Assembly: GCF_900109295.1 (NCBI RefSeq)
Contig: NZ_FOIZ01000001.1
Coordinates: forward strand, 992,001-1,056,000
Direction: 5' to 3'
Length of the DNA: 64,000 bases
DNA from: Cognatiyoonia koreensis
GTDB lineage: Bacteria; Pseudomonadota; Alphaproteobacteria; Rhodobacterales; Rhodobacteraceae
A program made the position numbers and the translations under genes. The notes under the pieces are model-generated. The model searched no databases, was not told the origin of the DNA, and was given only the letters and a program-made list of their open reading frames with translations. Below, piece after piece: positions 45,230 through 54,000 of this stretch. Position 1 is the stretch's first letter, and every line of letters starts with the position of its first letter.

Positions 45230-45577
45230 ATGCAGTGGAAGAATATTGCGCAGAATTGGCCCGCGTTTGCCCCTCGCCTGATGACAAAATGGCCGGAACT
45301 TGAAGAAAATACGCTTTTGTCGATCGACGGAGATCAAGACAAGTTTGTCGATTACCTCAAGACGCGGACGGGCATGGATACCGTGACAGCACAAATGGAA
45401 CTCGCCGATTGGATGATGGGCGCGGAACCAGCTGATGCTGTCATGGACAGCACGCGTGATAACGAGCAGATCAGCAACTCGGCGCAGGAGATGGCCGTTG
45501 GTGAAGATGCTCTTTCAGATGACAAGAAGTTTGGAGACGATGGCAAGGCTGAAAATCCGGTAGGTCGGGCCGCCTAA
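45230..45577 (+). CDS. CsbD-like stress protein with acidic tail
   Basis: A 115-residue soluble protein. Residues 1-60 (WKNIAQNWPAFAPRLMTKWPELEEN, LLSIDGDQDKFVDYLKTRTG, ELADWM) follow the spacing of Trp, Ile-x-Gly and Lys-Trp seen in the CsbD family of general stress proteins, though the match is loose. Residues 65-115 are acidic, low-complexity and probably disordered. A good AAGGAA site precedes the ATG. Its TAA stop shares CTAA with the TAG stop of the convergent regulator gene. Confidence 0.7.
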   Translation: MQWKNIAQNWPAFAPRLMTKWPELEENTLLSIDGDQDKFVDYLKTRTGMDTVTAQMELADWMMGAEPADAVMDSTRDNEQISNSAQEMAVGEDALSDDKKFGDDGKAENPVGRAA

Positions 45578-46197
45578 ATCAAAGACGTCACCCAGAGGAT
45601 GGTCGCATCCTCTGCTGAGATGGACACCACATTGTGTCCCATGGCAGCGTCGTAGTAGGCGCTGTCACCGCGTTTCATCTGCACTGGTTCATAGAACTCT
45701 GTGTAGAGGCAAATTTCGCCTGTCAGGACATACAGGAATTCCTCGCCGTCATGCCGAACCCAGCCGTCGAAATCATCCATCGTCCGGGCACGTACACGGG
45801 CTCGATAAGGCAACATCTTCTTTTGCTTCAGAGTTTCAGCTAGTAGGTCGTGTTCATAGGTCGTCGTGATCTTACGGGTCGCTTCATCACGGCGCGTCAC
45901 GGTCATGCGGCCATTTACCTGCCCCTTAGATGGTGCCGTGAAGAGCTGAGGCACCGAGATTTCCAAACCTACTGCCAGCTTTTTCAATGCTTCATATGTC
46001 GGTGACATCTGTCCGTTTTCGATTTTGGAAAGTGTCGAGCGTGCAAGTCCCGCTTGTTTGGCCGCCTGTTCCAGCGTCCAATTCCGCGCCTTGCGCAGCT
46101 CTCTGACCCGCGCCCCAAGATCAAGAGGCTCTGCTGTCTCGGCTGCGCCGTTTTCGCGGGCAATGCGAATAAGTGATTTCGGGTCAGTATTGGTCAT
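45574..46197 (-). CDS. XRE family regulator with C-terminal cupin domain
   Basis: A 207-residue transcription factor. The helix-turn-helix lies at about residues 28-82 (RVRELRKARNWTLEQAAKQAGLARSTLSKIENGQMSPTYEALKKLAVGL), and a cupin sensor follows (about 120-205, with WVRHDGEEFLYVLTGEICLYTEFYEPVQMKRGDSAYYDAAMGHNVV). This is the PuuR/SutR-like architecture that senses small metabolites such as amines. It is divergent from the acyl-CoA ligase operon, overlapping its leader region, and likely regulates that operon or itself. Confidence 0.92.
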   Translation of the reverse strand: MTNTDPKSLIRIARENGAAETAEPLDLGARVRELRKARNWTLEQAAKQAGLARSTLSKIENGQMSPTYEALKKLAVGLEISVPQLFTAPSKGQVNGRMTVTRRDEATRKITTTYEHDLLAETLKQKKMLPYRARVRARTMDDFDGWVRHDGEEFLYVLTGEICLYTEFYEPVQMKRGDSAYYDAAMGHNVVSISAEDATILWVTSLI

Positions 46198-46244
46198 GCG
46201 GTTCTATATCGACACTCCCGTACGTCTTGCAACTGGCAGGTGTC

Positions 46245-47720
46245 ATGGATAGCCGTTTGCAAATGGATAGATCGAAACACTTCAATATGGCCGACTACGT
46301 GCTGCGCGCTGGACGAGCGACACCAGACAAGCTTGCCCTCGAAGTTGTCGGTGTTGAGCCGAATTCGCTTACTTTTGCTGAACTTGAACGATCCATCCGC
46401 GGAGTTGCGACCGGGCTATTAGACCAAGGCATCGTTCCAGGTGATCGCGTTTTATTGCGCCTGTCGAACACGCCGCTTTTTCCAATCTGTTATCTGGCCG
46501 CAATCAGCGTGGGGCTGGTCCCCGTCCCGACCTCGCCCCAGCTGGTACAGGCTGAAGTGGAGAAGATTGCCAGTGTCATCGCGCCCGCACTTACAGTTGC
46601 AAGTCGAAACCTGCCTGTGTCCGATGGTCCTGTTCTGCTGGCGTCGGATATTGAGGCGATGCAAGCTCGGCCTGCGGCGAAATTTGACTTTGGTGATCCG
46701 GAACGCCCCGCGTATATCGTATTCACGTCAGGTACCGGCGGAATACCCCGTGCCGTGGTACATGCGCATCGCGCTGTGCTGGCCCGGCAGATGATGTTCG
46801 ACGGGTGGTACGGGTTGCGCCCAGATGATCGCTTGTTACATGCTGGTGCGTTCAACTGGACCTACACAATGGGAACGGGATTGATTGACCCATGGACGAT
46901 AGGTGCGACCTCTCTCATTCCGGCTTGCGATACGGGCTCGGATATGCTCCCAAGACTTTTGGCGCAACATAGCGCAACAATTTTTGCAGCAGCGCCAGGC
47001 GTTTACCGCAAAATGCTCAAGTCGGACTTTCCCGCGACGCCCTGTCTGCGTCACGGACTGTCGGCGGGGGAAAAGCTGCCAGACATCACGCGCGAAGATT
47101 GGTTGGCAAGAACCGGAACCGCGATATACGAAGCCTATGGCATGTCAGAATGTTCGACATTTATTTCGGGCTCACCTGCCCGTCCAGCACCTGTCGGTAC
47201 CTTGGGATATCCGCAACCCGGTCGCAAAGTGAAGTTGGATGGAGATGGTACCATCGCAATTCATCGCACGGATCCTGGTCTGATGCTCGGCTATCTTGAT
47301 GGCTCCGCTGCAACTGCTGCGCGGTTCAATGATGAATGGTTCCTGACCGGCGACATCGGGGCCATGACGCCGGACGGGGCGGTCCGGTACGAAGGGCGAT
47401 CCGATGATTTGATGAACGCAGGCGGTCTTCGTGTCAGTCCGGTAGAAGTCGAAAATGCCCTGCATCTTTGTTCACCGGCGCAAGAATGGGCCTGCGCGGC
47501 TGTGCAGGTGAAACCGGACGTTTCTGTCATTGCGGCCTTTTACTCTGGCGCTGACATGATAGACGAAGAAGCACTCAGGGGCGATTTGTCAGCCCAACTT
47601 GCAGCTTACAAGATACCCCGGGTGTTTGTGCCGGTTCAGTCCCTACCACGTGGGGCGAATAATAAGCTGCTACGACGACAACTTCGCACCGCTTGGGAGG
47701 CCACGCATGGTAAAACTTGA
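46245..47720 (+). CDS. AMP-forming acyl-CoA synthetase/ligase
   Basis: A product of about 490 residues of the ANL superfamily that activates a carboxylic acid with ATP and loads it onto CoA. Motifs: ATP-binding YIVFTSGTGGIPRAVVHAHRAV, YEAYGMSECSTFISG, DEWFLTGDIGAMTPDGAVRYEGRSDDLMNAGGLRVSPVEVENAL, and C-terminal Lys in LPRGANNKLLRRQLR. ATG 46245 with AGGTG upstream is chosen; nearby in-frame ATGs at 46263 and 46287 are alternatives. Layout is closest to benzoate/malonate-type ligases, but the substrate is not readable. The end overlaps the DsbA-like gene by 14 bases. Confidence 0.9.
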   Translation: MDSRLQMDRSKHFNMADYVLRAGRATPDKLALEVVGVEPNSLTFAELERSIRGVATGLLDQGIVPGDRVLLRLSNTPLFPICYLAAISVGLVPVPTSPQLVQAEVEKIASVIAPALTVASRNLPVSDGPVLLASDIEAMQARPAAKFDFGDPERPAYIVFTSGTGGIPRAVVHAHRAVLARQMMFDGWYGLRPDDRLLHAGAFNWTYTMGTGLIDPWTIGATSLIPACDTGSDMLPRLLAQHSATIFAAAPGVYRKMLKSDFPATPCLRHGLSAGEKLPDITREDWLARTGTAIYEAYGMSECSTFISGSPARPAPVGTLGYPQPGRKVKLDGDGTIAIHRTDPGLMLGYLDGSAATAARFNDEWFLTGDIGAMTPDGAVRYEGRSDDLMNAGGLRVSPVEVENALHLCSPAQEWACAAVQVKPDVSVIAAFYSGADMIDEEALRGDLSAQLAAYKIPRVFVPVQSLPRGANNKLLRRQLRTAWEATHGKT

Positions 47721-48351
47721 TATCATTTCAGACCCGATTTGCCCGTGGTGCTATATCGGGAAGGCCAATCTGGACAAAGCGCTGACGCAGTTTCCAGATC
47801 ATCCCTTCACAATCGAATGGCATCCTTTCCAACTCAACCCGGATATGCCGGCTGAAGGCATGGACCGTCGCGCATACCTTGAGGGGAAATTCGGCGGCAA
47901 AGAGGGGGCTGCAAAAGCCTATGCGCCCGTTGTTTCCCACGCTGAACAGGCCGGATTGATAATCAATCTTGAAAAGATGACCCGTACGCCGAACACAATT
48001 GATGCCCATCGTCTGATCCATTGGGCCGGGATCGAGCAGCGTCAAAGCTTTGTCGTCGATTTGCTGTTCAAGGCATATTTTGTTGAAGGTCGTGACATCG
48101 GCGATGCAGAAGTTCTTGCAGATATCGCCGACACCGCGGAAATGGACGCATCGATGGTCAAGCGGTTGCTGGATACGGACAGCGACATTGAAGATATACG
48201 TAAGCGTGATGCGCACAGTCGCGAAATGGGCGTTCAATCTGTACCGACATTCGTGGTGGCCAACCAGCATGCTGTTCCGGGTGCGCAACCGCCAGAGATG
48301 TGGCTGAAAGTGATCGGCGACATTCAGGAGCAACTGGCAGCGTCCGAATGA
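47707..48351 (+). CDS. DsbA family oxidoreductase (FrnE-like)
   Basis: A 214-residue thioredoxin-fold protein without a signal peptide. It has Cys12-Pro-Trp-Cys15 in ISDPICPWCYIGK and the C-terminal cis-Pro in MGVQSVPTFVVANQHAVPGAQP. This is the FrnE/2-hydroxychromene isomerase-like branch of cytosolic DsbA proteins, linked to polyketide, aromatic-compound and oxidative-stress functions. GGGAGG precedes the ATG inside the ligase gene. The stop overlaps the K+ channel gene (ATGA), so it is an operon member. Confidence 0.92.
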   Translation: MVKLDIISDPICPWCYIGKANLDKALTQFPDHPFTIEWHPFQLNPDMPAEGMDRRAYLEGKFGGKEGAAKAYAPVVSHAEQAGLIINLEKMTRTPNTIDAHRLIHWAGIEQRQSFVVDLLFKAYFVEGRDIGDAEVLADIADTAEMDASMVKRLLDTDSDIEDIRKRDAHSREMGVQSVPTFVVANQHAVPGAQPPEMWLKVIGDIQEQLAASE

Positions 48352-48668
48352 ACCGCGATACCATCGGCATTCTGTTTTCGACACTGTTTACGGTGATTGC
48401 GATTGGGACGATCTATTTCCGCTATGTCGAAGGCTGGTCCTGGCTGGACGCCTATTTCTTTACTGTCGTTACAATTTCGACTGTCGGCTACGGTAATGTT
48501 GTGCCTGTCACCGCTGCCGGCAAGATCGGAACGACAGTTCTCATCTTCGTTGGGCTTGGCATCTTCGCCGCCGCGATCCAGCAACTGAGCCACTTTACTG
48601 TTCACCGACGCAGTGAGATGCGCCGCCAAAGACGCGACCAGCGTAAGGATCAGGATGGTTCTGAATGA
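48348..48668 (+). CDS. two-helix potassium channel family protein
   Basis: A 106-residue ion channel subunit with two membrane helices (about residues 6-25 and 56-78) and the selectivity filter TVGYG at residues 45-49, preceded by a pore helix (YFFTVVTIS). The C-terminus is a short basic tail rich in Arg and Lys with no RCK domain, so gating by ligand is not evident. It overlaps its neighbours by ATGA at both ends, giving a four-gene operon of ligase, DsbA, channel and MFS exporter. Confidence 0.9.
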   Translation: MNRDTIGILFSTLFTVIAIGTIYFRYVEGWSWLDAYFFTVVTISTVGYGNVVPVTAAGKIGTTVLIFVGLGIFAAAIQQLSHFTVHRRSEMRRQRRDQRKDQDGSE

Positions 48669-49873
48669 ACCGTCCGACAAAGCGTCTATCGCAAGGTGAA
48701 TTCATTGCGCTGATGGCCATGGTTGCGGCGACAGTTGCTTTTTCAATCGACTCAATGCTGCCCGCACTGCCGGAAATCGGGTCTGAACTGTCACCTAATG
48801 ATTTGAACAAGGCGCAGCTCATTCTGACCAGCTTCGTTCTGGGCATGGGACTTGGCACTTTTTTCACAGGGCCTCTTTCCGATGCCTTCGGCAGGCGACC
48901 GGTCATGATTGGCGGTGCCGTCATCTATATCGGGGCCAGCGCGCTGGCGTGGAAGGCACAATCGCTCGAAATCATGTTGGCTGCGCGTGTACTTCAAGGT
49001 GTTGGTGCGGCGGGGCCAAGAGTTGTCGCCATGGCAATGATCCGCGATCTTTATGCCGGACCATCGATGGCGCGGATTCTCTCATTCACGATGATTATCT
49101 TTTCACTCGTGCCTGCGCTTGCCCCGACGATGGGTTATTACATCATAGCAGGCTATGGCTGGCGTGCAATTTTTGTTTCTTTCATGGTGTTTTCGGTTGC
49201 AGTTTCGGTTTGGTTGCTTGTGCGTCAACCCGAAACGCTGGCTATTGAAGATCGCCGTCCCTTGTCTGTTAGTGCGCTTGCGGCCGCGGTTGTCGAGATG
49301 TTTACCCACCACACCGCGCGACTGTCGATCTTCATCCAGACCCTGACCTTCGGCATGCTTTTCACTGTTCTGTCGTCGACACAGCAGGTATTCGACGTCA
49401 CTTTTGGTCAGGGCGACGCGTTTCACCTCTGGTTCGGTGGCATCGCGATAGTCGCGGCCTCGTCTAGTCTGCTCAATTCGCAGATCGTCGGAATCTATGG
49501 GATGCGTGCGATCATCAAGGCGATGTTCGTGATCCAGATTGGCTTGACGATTGCCCTAATCCTTGTGGCGATGTCACCAGCCCCTTACTGGCTTGCGTTC
49601 GGAATGTATGTGTTTTGGGTCACAGGCAACTTCTTTCAGGCAGGCTTGTGTATTGGCAACCTCAATGCGCTTGGGATGGAGGAAATGGGTCACATCGCAG
49701 GGCTTGCTGCGTCAGTTTTAGCGTCATTCGCCACGGTCGGCGCAGTCATCATCGCGATTCCGGCAGGACTGATGTTTGATGGGACGCCGCTGCCAATGGC
49801 GGTGGTCGCGCTTATTTGCTGCATTCTTGCGTTATGGCTGACCACAAAAATTCGGCGGCCGAGCGACATTTAG
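48665..49873 (+). CDS. Bcr/CflA-type multidrug MFS transporter
   Basis: A 402-residue, 12-helix drug:proton antiporter. SIDSMLPALPEIGSELSPNDLNKAQLILTSFVLGMGLGTFFTGPLSDAFGRRPVMIGG contains the conserved Asp of helix 1 and the MFS motif A (GPLSDAFGRRP). RVLQGVGAAGPRVVAMAMIRDLY is motif B/C of the DHA1 Bcr/CflA group. Its TAG stop shares TTAG with the TAA stop of the convergent mfd gene. Confidence 0.92.
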   Translation: MNRPTKRLSQGEFIALMAMVAATVAFSIDSMLPALPEIGSELSPNDLNKAQLILTSFVLGMGLGTFFTGPLSDAFGRRPVMIGGAVIYIGASALAWKAQSLEIMLAARVLQGVGAAGPRVVAMAMIRDLYAGPSMARILSFTMIIFSLVPALAPTMGYYIIAGYGWRAIFVSFMVFSVAVSVWLLVRQPETLAIEDRRPLSVSALAAAVVEMFTHHTARLSIFIQTLTFGMLFTVLSSTQQVFDVTFGQGDAFHLWFGGIAIVAASSSLLNSQIVGIYGMRAIIKAMFVIQIGLTIALILVAMSPAPYWLAFGMYVFWVTGNFFQAGLCIGNLNALGMEEMGHIAGLAASVLASFATVGAVIIAIPAGLMFDGTPLPMAVVALICCILALWLTTKIRRPSDI

Positions 49874-52800
49874 TTTGTCGCTTTTCGTTCGTCCGCGAGT
49901 TTTTGCGCCAGATCCCGCGCGATATTAAATGCACCCTGAATTTTGTCGCGTTCTTTGGTCCAGTCACGCCGCACGACGATCTTGTTGTCCTTGACCTTGG
50001 CCTGACCATTTTGCGCATGAACGAATTCGACCAAACCTTTGGGCGAGGCAAATTTGTCGTTGTGGAACTGGATCGTCGCGCCCTTTGGACCGGCGTCAAG
50101 TTTCGCGATTCCTGCCTTCTTGCACATGGCCTTGATCCGTACGACCAACATGAGTGTGTTGACCTCTTTCGGGAGTTTTCCGAAGCGATCGATCAATTCG
50201 GCAGCAAAGCCTTCTAGTTCAACCTTCGTTGTCAGTTCTGATAGACGCCGGTAAAGACCAAGGCGCACATCCAAGTCCGGCACATATTCCTCGGGGATGA
50301 GAACCGGTACACCAAGATTGATTTGTGGCGCCCATTGTCCATCGTCGATAATGCCTTCGGCTTGACCCGACCGAATTGCTGCGATCTGGTCTTCGAGCAT
50401 TTGTTGATAAAGTTCATAGCCGACTTCGCGCATCTGGCCGGATTGTTCTTCGCCCAAGAGGTTTCCCGCCCCGCGAATGTCGAGGTCTTGCGAAGCAAGC
50501 GTGAACCCTGCCCCAAGGCTGTCAATAGATCCGAGAACACGCAGACGTTTTTGTGCGGTGTCGGTCAGTTTCTGGCGTGGTTTCGTCGTTAGATACGCGT
50601 ACGCGCGGGTTTTAGACCGGCCGACCCGTCCCCTGATCTGGTAGAGTTGCGATAGGCCGAACATGTCAGCGCGCCAAACGATCATCGTGTTTGCCGTCGG
50701 GATATCCAGACCACTTTCTACAATTGTCGTGGCAACAAGAACGTCATATTTGCCGTCGTAGAAGGCATTCATGCGATCATCAAGCTCACCTGCTGCCATC
50801 TGGCCTGTCGCGGTGATGTAGGTGACTTCTGGAACGTTGTCCTTAATCCATTCTTCCATTTCCGGCATATCTGAAATACGCGGGACGACCACAAACGATT
50901 GACCGCCACGGAAGTGTTCCCGCAGCAATGCCTCGCGGACGGTAATGGTGTCAAATTCACTGACGTAAGTGCGGATCGCGAGCCGGTCGATCGGTGGTGT
51001 GCCAATGATCGACAGATCGCGCACACCCGAAAGCGAGAGCTGCAGTGTTCGTGGGATTGGTGTCGCAGTTAATGTGAGGACATGCACATCTGTGCGTAAT
51101 TGCTTGAGACGTTCCTTATGCTGAACGCCGAATTTCTGTTCCTCGTCGATCACCAAGAGACCGAGGTTTTTGAAACGTACGCCCTTCGCAAGCAGCGCAT
51201 GTGTACCGACGACGATATCGACGGTGCCCTTGGTAATTCCGTCTCTGGTCAAGGTCGCTTCTTTCGCGCTAACAAAACGTGACAGTGGGCGGACATTGAC
51301 CGGAAAGCCACGAAAGCGCTCCGCGAATGATTTGTAGTGCTGGCGGGCAAGCAACGTCGTGGGGGCGATTATCGCAACCTGAACTCCGGATAATGCCGCC
51401 ACAAAGGCGGCGCGGATTGCGACCTCGGTTTTTCCGAAACCGACGTCGCCACAAATGAGCCGGTCCATCGGTTTACCCGAAGCAAGATCTTCCAAGACAT
51501 CTTCGATCGCTTGAAGTTGGTCGTCCGTTTCCGCATAGGGAAAGCGAGCGAGGAATTGATCCCAAAGTCCGTCCGGCGGATCAAGGGCAGGTGCCGTTCG
51601 GAGCTCGCGTTCAGCCGCCACCCGGATCAATCGCTCCGCGATCTGGCGAATGCGCTCTTTCAGCTTCGCCTTTTTAGCCTGCCACGCCCCACCACCGAGC
51701 TTGTCGAGAAGTCCGGTTTCGTGCCCGAACTTGGACAAAAGTTCGATATTCTCGACCGGAAGATAGAGTTTCGATCCCTCTGCATATTCGAGAAGTAGGC
51801 ACTCGTGTGCCGCGCCCAGTGCGGTGACGACTTCCATCCCCGTGAAGCGGCCGACCCCATGATCTACATGGACGACCAGATCGCCGGGTGACAGGCTGTT
51901 GGCTTCCGTCAGAAAATTTTCGGCCCGGCGCTTGCGCTTTGTTTGGCGGATCAGGCGGTCACCAAGGACATCCTGCTCTGAGATGACTGTGAGGCCATCC
52001 GCCTCGAATCCGGCGTCAAGGGCCCAGACGGCAAGATGGACACCCGAAGTCCCAACGCGGGAGAAATCGGTGACGGGGATAACTTCGCTGATCCCCTCAT
52101 CTTCGATCAAGCCCGTCAGACGTTCCCGTGCGCCTTCAGAGTACGACGCGATGATGACAGGTCCAACTTCGAGTTTGGTCTGTATGTGGCTGACAAGGCT
52201 TCCGAAAAGGCTGATTGATTCCTGTTGGCGCTCGGGTGCGAAATTCCGACCTAACCGCGCGCCCGCATCAATGACACCGACGCCGGTGGCTTGCGCATTT
52301 GGCGAAAAGTGCATGACGCGGTGGCCTGCAACAGCGACCTCCCAAGCCGCATCGTCGAGATAAAGCAAATCAGGAGACGCCGGTTTGTAAACCGTATCCA
52401 TGCGGTCTTTCTGTTTGAGCGCATGCATCCGGGTTTCATATTGATCCTTGATGCTGTCCCAGCGGGATAGCCGTGCCGGAGTTGTCTGATCGTCAAGAGT
52501 GATCGTGTGGTCCGGTAAATAATCGAACAGAGTCTCCAGATCGTCCTGAAAGAAGCCTAGCCAGTGTTCGACACCTGCGTGCTTGCGCCCTGCACTGACC
52601 GCTTCGTAAAGCGGATCATCAGTGCCAGCGGCTCCGAACGCGATCCGGTAGTTTTGGCGGAACCGGGTAATTGCGTTTTCATCCAGAATGACCTCGGACA
52701 CAGGTGCCAGTTCGATTTCAGTGAGTTTCTCAGTTGTCCGCTGCGAGACAGGATCAAAGCGGCGCGCCCCGTCGAGCGTGTCGCCGAAGAGGTCGAGCCG

Positions 52801-53313
52801 GATCGGTCCGTCCTGCCCCGGCGGAAAAATATCGATGATGCCACCGCGGATGGCATAGTCTCCTGCCTCGACCACCGTCGGACTTTGAGTAAACCCCATG
52901 CGCACCAAAAACGCACGTAACGCATTTTCATCGATGCGGTGTCCGACTGTGGCTTTGAAGGCGGCTTCTTTCAGGAGAGATCGTGGTGGAACGCGCTGTG
53001 TCGCGGCGTTCAACGTCGTGAGGACGACATATCGCTCTGGCATACTGTGAACCAAAGCGGCTAATGTTGCCATCCGCGCCGCCGACACGTCAGCATTGGG
53101 AGAAACCCTGTCGTAGGGCAGGCAATCCCAACTTGGAAAAGAGAACACCGGCATGTCAGGCGCAAAGAACGCAAGCGCTGCCTGCATCGCGGCAAGCCGT
53201 TTGTCATCGCGTGCGACGTGCAAGACTGACCGACCGGACTTGTTAATTTCCTGCAGGATCAGCTTGGCATCAAAGCCTTCGGGCGCACCCGCGACAGTTA
53301 CGTGTTTGGACAT
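49870..53313 (-). CDS. mfd: transcription-repair coupling factor Mfd
   Basis: A 1147-residue DNA translocase that removes stalled RNA polymerase and recruits UvrA to lesions. The N-terminal UvrB-like part (SFPSWDCLPYDRVSPNADVSAARMATL) is followed by the RNA-polymerase-interaction domain (LSPGDLVVHVDHGVGRFTGMEVV). The helicase has Walker A CGDVGFGKTEVA near residue 620, DEEQ near 722 and LTATPIPRTLQLSLSGVRD. VGRSKTRAYAYL and a C-terminal TRCF domain complete it. Full length for the family. A small membrane-protein gene lies just upstream on the same strand. Confidence 0.97.
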   Translation of the reverse strand: MSKHVTVAGAPEGFDAKLILQEINKSGRSVLHVARDDKRLAAMQAALAFFAPDMPVFSFPSWDCLPYDRVSPNADVSAARMATLAALVHSMPERYVVLTTLNAATQRVPPRSLLKEAAFKATVGHRIDENALRAFLVRMGFTQSPTVVEAGDYAIRGGIIDIFPPGQDGPIRLDLFGDTLDGARRFDPVSQRTTEKLTEIELAPVSEVILDENAITRFRQNYRIAFGAAGTDDPLYEAVSAGRKHAGVEHWLGFFQDDLETLFDYLPDHTITLDDQTTPARLSRWDSIKDQYETRMHALKQKDRMDTVYKPASPDLLYLDDAAWEVAVAGHRVMHFSPNAQATGVGVIDAGARLGRNFAPERQQESISLFGSLVSHIQTKLEVGPVIIASYSEGARERLTGLIEDEGISEVIPVTDFSRVGTSGVHLAVWALDAGFEADGLTVISEQDVLGDRLIRQTKRKRRAENFLTEANSLSPGDLVVHVDHGVGRFTGMEVVTALGAAHECLLLEYAEGSKLYLPVENIELLSKFGHETGLLDKLGGGAWQAKKAKLKERIRQIAERLIRVAAERELRTAPALDPPDGLWDQFLARFPYAETDDQLQAIEDVLEDLASGKPMDRLICGDVGFGKTEVAIRAAFVAALSGVQVAIIAPTTLLARQHYKSFAERFRGFPVNVRPLSRFVSAKEATLTRDGITKGTVDIVVGTHALLAKGVRFKNLGLLVIDEEQKFGVQHKERLKQLRTDVHVLTLTATPIPRTLQLSLSGVRDLSIIGTPPIDRLAIRTYVSEFDTITVREALLREHFRGGQSFVVVPRISDMPEMEEWIKDNVPEVTYITATGQMAAGELDDRMNAFYDGKYDVLVATTIVESGLDIPTANTMIVWRADMFGLSQLYQIRGRVGRSKTRAYAYLTTKPRQKLTDTAQKRLRVLGSIDSLGAGFTLASQDLDIRGAGNLLGEEQSGQMREVGYELYQQMLEDQIAAIRSGQAEGIIDDGQWAPQINLGVPVLIPEEYVPDLDVRLGLYRRLSELTTKVELEGFAAELIDRFGKLPKEVNTLMLVVRIKAMCKKAGIAKLDAGPKGATIQFHNDKFASPKGLVEFVHAQNGQAKVKDNKIVVRRDWTKERDKIQGAFNIARDLAQKLADERKATN

Positions 53314-53349
53314 GCGCCGTGACCTACCCCGATGTGTGACGGTGTCAAC

Positions 53350-53874
53350 CTATAGGCCGCGCACAACGTCGAGGTTCTGGTACATTCCATACATCGCGGT
53401 CAGGAAAATCGCGACCATTCCGATGGCCTGCGTAATTAGCCTGTGTTTGTTGAGCGCGGCATAAAGTGCTTCGCCCTGTGGCTGGGTCTCGGCGATTTTC
53501 CGGGCAGTCGCGAGTGATACCGCTCCGACGATCGACATCGGAAACGCAAGAAGGAAGATCGCTTGCGCCAGTTCCGCGTCATACCAAAACCCCATTGCTG
53601 CCAACGACGACAGAACGAAGCACAGCAATGCGATGATGATGATGCCTGCCGCCTGACTGATATGCAGCAATCGATTCACACAAACTCGAACCATGTCATG
53701 CAGATCCTGCTCGGCCTGCCCACCATGCCGCCGCGCGCGCTGGATCATGTCATAAGGCACGCCAAGCACATAGTGGCTTACCGAGGACCATACGACTGCA
53801 ACCGCCATCCAGTACCACAGGGATGAAAACGAGCGCAGATCGATGACTTGAAAAAGGGCGCGGGACCAATCCAC
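53350..53874 (-). CDS. multi-pass membrane protein of unknown function
   Basis: A 174-residue protein with four predicted helices (about residues 18-38, 76-97, 101-125 and 147-165) and a cytoplasmic loop VPYDMIQRARRHGGQAEQDLHDMVRVCVNRL. Similar roseobacter proteins carry the database label component of SufBCD complex, but nothing in the sequence or the neighbourhood here shows an iron-sulphur role. It precedes mfd by 36 bases on the same strand and is divergent from hemB. Confidence 0.75.
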   Translation of the reverse strand: MDWSRALFQVIDLRSFSSLWYWMAVAVVWSSVSHYVLGVPYDMIQRARRHGGQAEQDLHDMVRVCVNRLLHISQAAGIIIIALLCFVLSSLAAMGFWYDAELAQAIFLLAFPMSIVGAVSLATARKIAETQPQGEALYAALNKHRLITQAIGMVAIFLTAMYGMYQNLDVVRGL

Positions 53875-54000
53875 GAACGGGTTCTCTTTTGCAGTTGGCA
53901 GACGTTCGCTATCTAGCGTTCAAAGTCGCGGATGCCCAGACTTGTGAAGGCAGACGATCCATGCGACCAAACGTGTGTGACCAGAAAGGCCCTATCGCGC

